9,511 bases of DNA. It comes from DAIUCA01 sp964613675. GTDB lineage: Bacteria > Pseudomonadota > Gammaproteobacteria > Competibacterales > Competibacteraceae. Positions 6,411 to 9,511 of the stretch are shown here, piece after piece (positions within the stretch are counted from its first letter, which is position 1; the number at the start of each line of letters is the position of its first letter). The notes under the pieces were generated by a model, which did no database searches, was not told where the DNA came from, and was given only the letters and a program-made list of their open reading frames with translations. The stretch spans positions 1 through 9,511 of the forward strand of contig CAZTIH010000107.1 in NCBI GenBank assembly GCA_964613675.1. The letters run 5' to 3'. The position numbers and the translations under genes were made by a program.

Positions 6411-9313
6411 TACAACTCTCGGACGACGCGAAAGCCCCAACCATTGGTCCGAAAAAGCGATTCTTCCCTAAGTCGAGCGGCTGACCGTAGCTTGGCAGGA
6501 GAGTCATGCCAAGTTCCGCCTCGCAACACCCGTTGGCCCATATCTAATCGCGGTGCACTCTGTAATTCACTGCCATCCCAATCCGATTTGTAAAGCGATC
6601 CCGTCCATTCGCAGACATTTCCAGACATCTGATAAAGCCCCCAAGGATTCGGGCGAAACTGATCTACTGCGATGGTACGCGCTCGACTCTGGCCCGTTGG
6701 CCCGTTGCCATATCTCGTCGTGCCATTGTAATTCGCCTGCCCCACGTCGATGCTTTTTCCCCACCAGAACGGCGTTTGTGTTCCCGCCCGACAGGCATAT
6801 TCCCATTCTGCTTCCGTGGGTAAACGATAAATTTTGCCCGTTTGCTCGCTTAACCAGACACAAAATTCCGTTGCATCTAACCAGTTCACACAAATGACGG
6901 GCTGTTTACCACGCCCCCAACCGTTGTCTTCACAAAAAGGGCGCTGATTCGCTGCGCAGAAAGCATCAAATTCGTCGAAAGTAATGGCGTAAATGCCCAT
7001 CGCAAACGACTTCTCAAGGGCGATCTGATGCAATTTCTCATCGTGTTGTCGGCCCATTTCATTCTTGGGCGACCCAATCGTGCCACGACCTGCGGGAATA
7101 ATCGTCAATTTTGGCCCCGACAGCCCATTGCGCAGCCCATCACAAAACGGAATTGCATAGCCAAGAGACTGGGCCGTCTGCTTCTGCAACGCCTGTACAG
7201 CAGAGGGATCCCATCCCGTGATGTCGTCTAAAGAAGGGGAGATCGTGGGCTTCTGATGAGGAGCAGAAGGCCGTGTAGAAGGTGGAGTGGGCTGAATCGG
7301 ATTCGATTTCCGCAATAATTCCGCTTCCACTTCACAGCGAATCTGATCCGTAAGTTCTCTACGTAGACGAGTTTCGATTTCCGCTAAATTGACCTGAGAA
7401 GACGCCCCCCGTGTCGCCGATGAATCAGGTGACAAAGCCCGTAAATCCGCCAAAATGTTATCCGTTTTCTGAGGACGCTTTTGGGGATGTCTCTCCAGAC
7501 AGGCATTTAATAATGAAACGAATTCGGGTGCCCCTAATTGTTGCCATTCGCGATAGGTAGGGTTCGCGTGACCAAATAATGCAGCACATAATGTTTTCGC
7601 CCACGAATAAAGATCCGAATAAGGGCCTATAGGGTAATTTAGCTCCCCCATTTGTTCGGGGGGAGCATATTTAATCGTGCCGGCGACCGCATTAGCCAAA
7701 ATGCTGTGGTTGTGAATTACCGATATTTGCGTAGTTTTGTGAATCGTAGGCTGCGAAAGGGCGAGTCCAAAATCAATAATTTTTATGGCCCAACGCCCCT
7801 CATGAAAACGCACTAGTATGTTGTCGGGCTTAATATCACGGTGCAAAATTCCTTTTGCATGAGCAACTTGCAAACCTTCCAAAATTGCAATACCTAACCC
7901 TAAGGCATCCTGTACTGATAAGTGATCTTGGTGCTGTGATAAGTAGTTTTCTAAGCTAATACCGTCAAAATAACGCATCACTAAATACGGGCGTTGATTG
8001 GCGTAATCGACGAAATCAAACTCCTCAATCCGAATAATGGCCGGATGATCGAGTTGGCGTAATAAACGTGCCTCGTTAAAAACCTCAGAAATCGGACGAT
8101 TGAGATGGGTGATGTTGAGGCTTTTAATAACAATTCGGTCGCCTAAATAGCGATGATAACATTCAAATGCAATCCCAAATGCGCCCGCCCCCAAAATACG
8201 GCGTAATTCGTAGCGGCGTAAATCAAATGGCGCAAATAATTCGGGTGCCCATTTCACGGCTTGCAGCAAAGCCAATTGAGCTTCTTCCCACTGTCGTTGC
8301 TCTAGGGCGATGCGAAAATAGTTGTAAGCAATTTGCCCTTGATCCAGACGTTGTCCTCGCAAAACATCGCTCTCTGCAAGTTGTGCAAATAATTCCTTAG
8401 CTCGAGTCTGTTCTCCTATAGCAATCAGGAGCTTACCGACGGCATTGTCCAGCATGGGAGATTCCCCCAATGGGATACCGTCGATAAGTTGCAGAACCTC
8501 TTCCTTTCGATGAACCAGACTAAAACTATGCTGAGGCTTGACGGGTCCTTGCGTGGCGTCGATCTGATTGAGCCATTGCAGAATGTTCTGTAAATCGCGA
8601 TGTTGGGCAGCGAGGTGCGCGTTAACCTCTAAAAGCTGTTCGTCAAACCCCCGGGCTAAGGCCGCAAACCCTTCCTTCTGATCTGTTTCAAGGGCTTGAA
8701 TTTGTTGCAATTGCCATTCGCTCGCCAATTGCGGTTGCCGACTAATTTCCTGTCGGACAAAAAACTCAAACGCGACTAAAAACAAAGGCAAATTTCCGTC
8801 GATGGGAGCCGTTAACAAGGCACTCAGCTCGGGGGCCTGCGGTTGCCAATCCTGCAAGCCCTCTCGCAACGCCGCTGCCGCCTTCTGCACCAACTGCGGC
8901 CCCTCGGTGTAACGGCTAAAGTCGATAATTTCTGCGGCTAAATCCTGATTCGGCAAGATATTTTCAACAATTTTCTGCGCTTTACGCAGCTTCGCCAATT
9001 GTTGGGCACAGCTTTTCCGAAATGTCGGCGGTTGCTGTTGCAGATAGCGTTCAACAGGGGTCACTAACCCCTTCAAAGTCTGGTCGTGCCACAGCCGCCG
9101 CCACCGCCCTCGTAGTGAATTGCCCTCTACGGCTAGGTCGATCACTACCCACGCCCGTTCATAAGCCAGTTGCAACGCGTTCGGCAACGCAAGGCTGCCA
9201 TCGGTGAAATGACGTTTGAGGCGTTCACTGATGACCGTCGCCGTCGCTCCCATCCCTTGCCGTGCCGTCTCGCGCAAGGCAAAGCCAATGAGTTTTCGCA
9301 TTAACAACTTCAT
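6410..9313 (-). CDS. Ser/Thr protein kinase fused to FGE-sulfatase (SUMF1-like) domain
   Basis: A 967-residue predicted signalling protein with no signal peptide or membrane segment I can identify. Residues 1-250 are helical, Q- and A-rich, with a likely coiled coil near 195-250; I do not recognise this part. Residues 285-358 look like TPR-type helix pairs. The Hanks-type kinase (368-625) is complete: glycine loop GAGAFG (375-380), lysine K397, helix-C E414, catalytic HRDIKPDN (491-498), DFG (514-516) and APPE (550-553), so it should be active. A charged helix (640-668) and a proline-rich linker (672-695) lead to the FGE-like domain (730-967): IPAGRGTIGS, YRLPTEAEWEYACRAG, NPWGLYQMSGNVCEW, RVLRGGTW, GFRVV. 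The paired catalytic cysteines of true formylglycine-generating enzymes (after RGGS) are absent, so this domain probably binds a ligand or protein. ATG 9313 has AGGAGG at 4 bases, a short spacing. The gene follows an efflux adaptor gene by 21 bases. Substrate and signal unknown. Confidence 0.9.
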   Translation of the reverse strand: MKLLMRKLIGFALRETARQGMGATATVISERLKRHFTDGSLALPNALQLAYERAWVVIDLAVEGNSLRGRWRRLWHDQTLKGLVTPVERYLQQQPPTFRKSCAQQLAKLRKAQKIVENILPNQDLAAEIIDFSRYTEGPQLVQKAAAALREGLQDWQPQAPELSALLTAPIDGNLPLFLVAFEFFVRQEISRQPQLASEWQLQQIQALETDQKEGFAALARGFDEQLLEVNAHLAAQHRDLQNILQWLNQIDATQGPVKPQHSFSLVHRKEEVLQLIDGIPLGESPMLDNAVGKLLIAIGEQTRAKELFAQLAESDVLRGQRLDQGQIAYNYFRIALEQRQWEEAQLALLQAVKWAPELFAPFDLRRYELRRILGAGAFGIAFECYHRYLGDRIVIKSLNITHLNRPISEVFNEARLLRQLDHPAIIRIEEFDFVDYANQRPYLVMRYFDGISLENYLSQHQDHLSVQDALGLGIAILEGLQVAHAKGILHRDIKPDNILVRFHEGRWAIKIIDFGLALSQPTIHKTTQISVIHNHSILANAVAGTIKYAPPEQMGELNYPIGPYSDLYSWAKTLCAALFGHANPTYREWQQLGAPEFVSLLNACLERHPQKRPQKTDNILADLRALSPDSSATRGASSQVNLAEIETRLRRELTDQIRCEVEAELLRKSNPIQPTPPSTRPSAPHQKPTISPSLDDITGWDPSAVQALQKQTAQSLGYAIPFCDGLRNGLSGPKLTIIPAGRGTIGSPKNEMGRQHDEKLHQIALEKSFAMGIYAITFDEFDAFCAANQRPFCEDNGWGRGKQPVICVNWLDATEFCVWLSEQTGKIYRLPTEAEWEYACRAGTQTPFWWGKSIDVGQANYNGTTRYGNGPTGQSRARTIAVDQFRPNPWGLYQMSGNVCEWTGSLYKSDWDGSELQSAPRLDMGQRVLRGGTWHDSPAKLRSAARLREESLFRTNGWGFRVVREL

Positions 9314-9334
9314 TTTGCCTCCTAAATCAGGGCG

Positions 9335-9511
9335 TTATTCCCCATCCGAAATGACTATTTCAACGCCTGGGCGGACTCGAATAAGTCCCTCGGTGATGAC
9401 GCGATCATGAGGCTGAAGTCCATTGAGAATTAAGCGTTTATCGGCAATCCGCTGTCCCAAAATCACTTTTCGCAGTTCTGCACGCCGTTCTGCATTGACG
9501 ATAAACACATA
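9335..9511 (-). CDS. RND/HlyD-type efflux periplasmic adaptor, C-terminal end
   Basis: Only the last 58 residues and the TAA stop (9335-9337) are in the window; the frame is open to the edge. The fragment YVFIVNAERRAELRKVILGQ, then NGLQPHDRVITEGLIRVRPGVEIVI, fits the end of the beta-barrel and membrane-proximal domain of AcrA/MexA-like membrane fusion proteins, which bridge an inner-membrane pump and an outer-membrane channel. The pump gene usually follows the adaptor gene, but here the kinase-FGE gene does, 21 bases later on the same strand. The pump may be upstream, beyond the window, or absent. Too little is present to name the substrate or subfamily. Confidence 0.8.
   Translation of the reverse strand, partial: YVFIVNAERRAELRKVILGQRIADKRLILNGLQPHDRVITEGLIRVRPGVEIVISDGE

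Noticed and set aside
6691..6706. Tandem GGCCCGTT repeat
   Set aside because: Only two copies within coding sequence for a glycine/proline-containing loop of the FGE-like domain; likely chance.
6567..6893. 108-codon minus-strand open frame in another frame of the kinase-FGE gene
   Set aside because: It overlaps the conserved FGE-like domain on the same strand in another frame and shows no independent motif.
6410..9313. Kinase-FGE protein as part of an anti-phage defence cluster
   Set aside because: No nuclease, NTPase, reverse transcriptase or other defence-associated gene lies beside it; the neighbours are an efflux adaptor and housekeeping genes.
1..9511. CRISPR arrays, tRNA or rRNA genes, insertion sequences
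   Set aside because: I saw no regularly spaced repeats, no cloverleaf-like segments and no transposase or terminal inverted repeats in the gaps, which are all under 300 bases.

Overview
The window reads as ordinary chromosome from a gammaproteobacterium. ProS, Dcd, Mrp and ComEC all resemble gammaproteobacterial versions; Dcd follows the E. coli protein almost residue for residue through its core. An mrp-dcd neighbourhood is typical of that class (metG-mrp-dcd in Pseudomonas, for example). GC content is intermediate. A large Ser/Thr kinase fused to a formylglycine-generating-enzyme-like domain is the kind of protein common in filamentous sulfur bacteria of the Thiotrichales (Beggiatoa-like), so I lean that way, but this is inference and no marker in the window proves it.

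Layout. 1-1815 (+): 3' part of comEC, the DNA-uptake channel, with its start outside the window and a metallo-beta-lactamase domain that has lost several metal-site residues. 1816-1951: short intergenic with a perfect 9-bp hairpin. 1952-3649 (+): proS, bacterial-type prolyl-tRNA synthetase with editing domain. Three bases later, convergent on the minus strand, come dcd (4258-3653), a PemK/MazF-type toxin (4633-4286) and its AbrB-type antitoxin (4853-4623). These three minus-strand genes look like one operon, antitoxin-toxin-dcd, with its own promoter near 4920-4950. Upstream of that, closed by its own terminator at 4988-5010, is mrp/apbC (6138-5041), an Fe-S carrier ATPase. 6139-6409 is a non-coding gap with a long interrupted hairpin and competing inverted repeats. 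9313-6410 (-) is a 967-aa protein: unrecognised helical N-terminus, TPR-like stretch, complete Ser/Thr kinase and C-terminal FGE-sulfatase/C-type-lectin-like domain. 21 bases upstream of it, running off the window, is the 3' end of an RND/HlyD-type efflux periplasmic adaptor gene (9511-9335, -).

How the parts relate. ProS, Dcd and Mrp are housekeeping genes (translation, dUTP/dTTP supply, Fe-S delivery). The toxin-antitoxin pair appears to have been inserted into an old mrp-dcd neighbourhood and now probably drives dcd transcription. The kinase-FGE protein sits downstream of an efflux adaptor gene and may be co-transcribed with it. No RNA gene, insertion sequence, CRISPR array or phage gene was found. 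The points most worth a second look are the degenerate ComEC nuclease domain, the toxin-antitoxin insertion, the kinase-FGE fusion whose last ~35 residues resemble a retroelement-diversified C-type lectin end, and the structured DNA right behind it. I did not find convincing evidence of a wholly new system.
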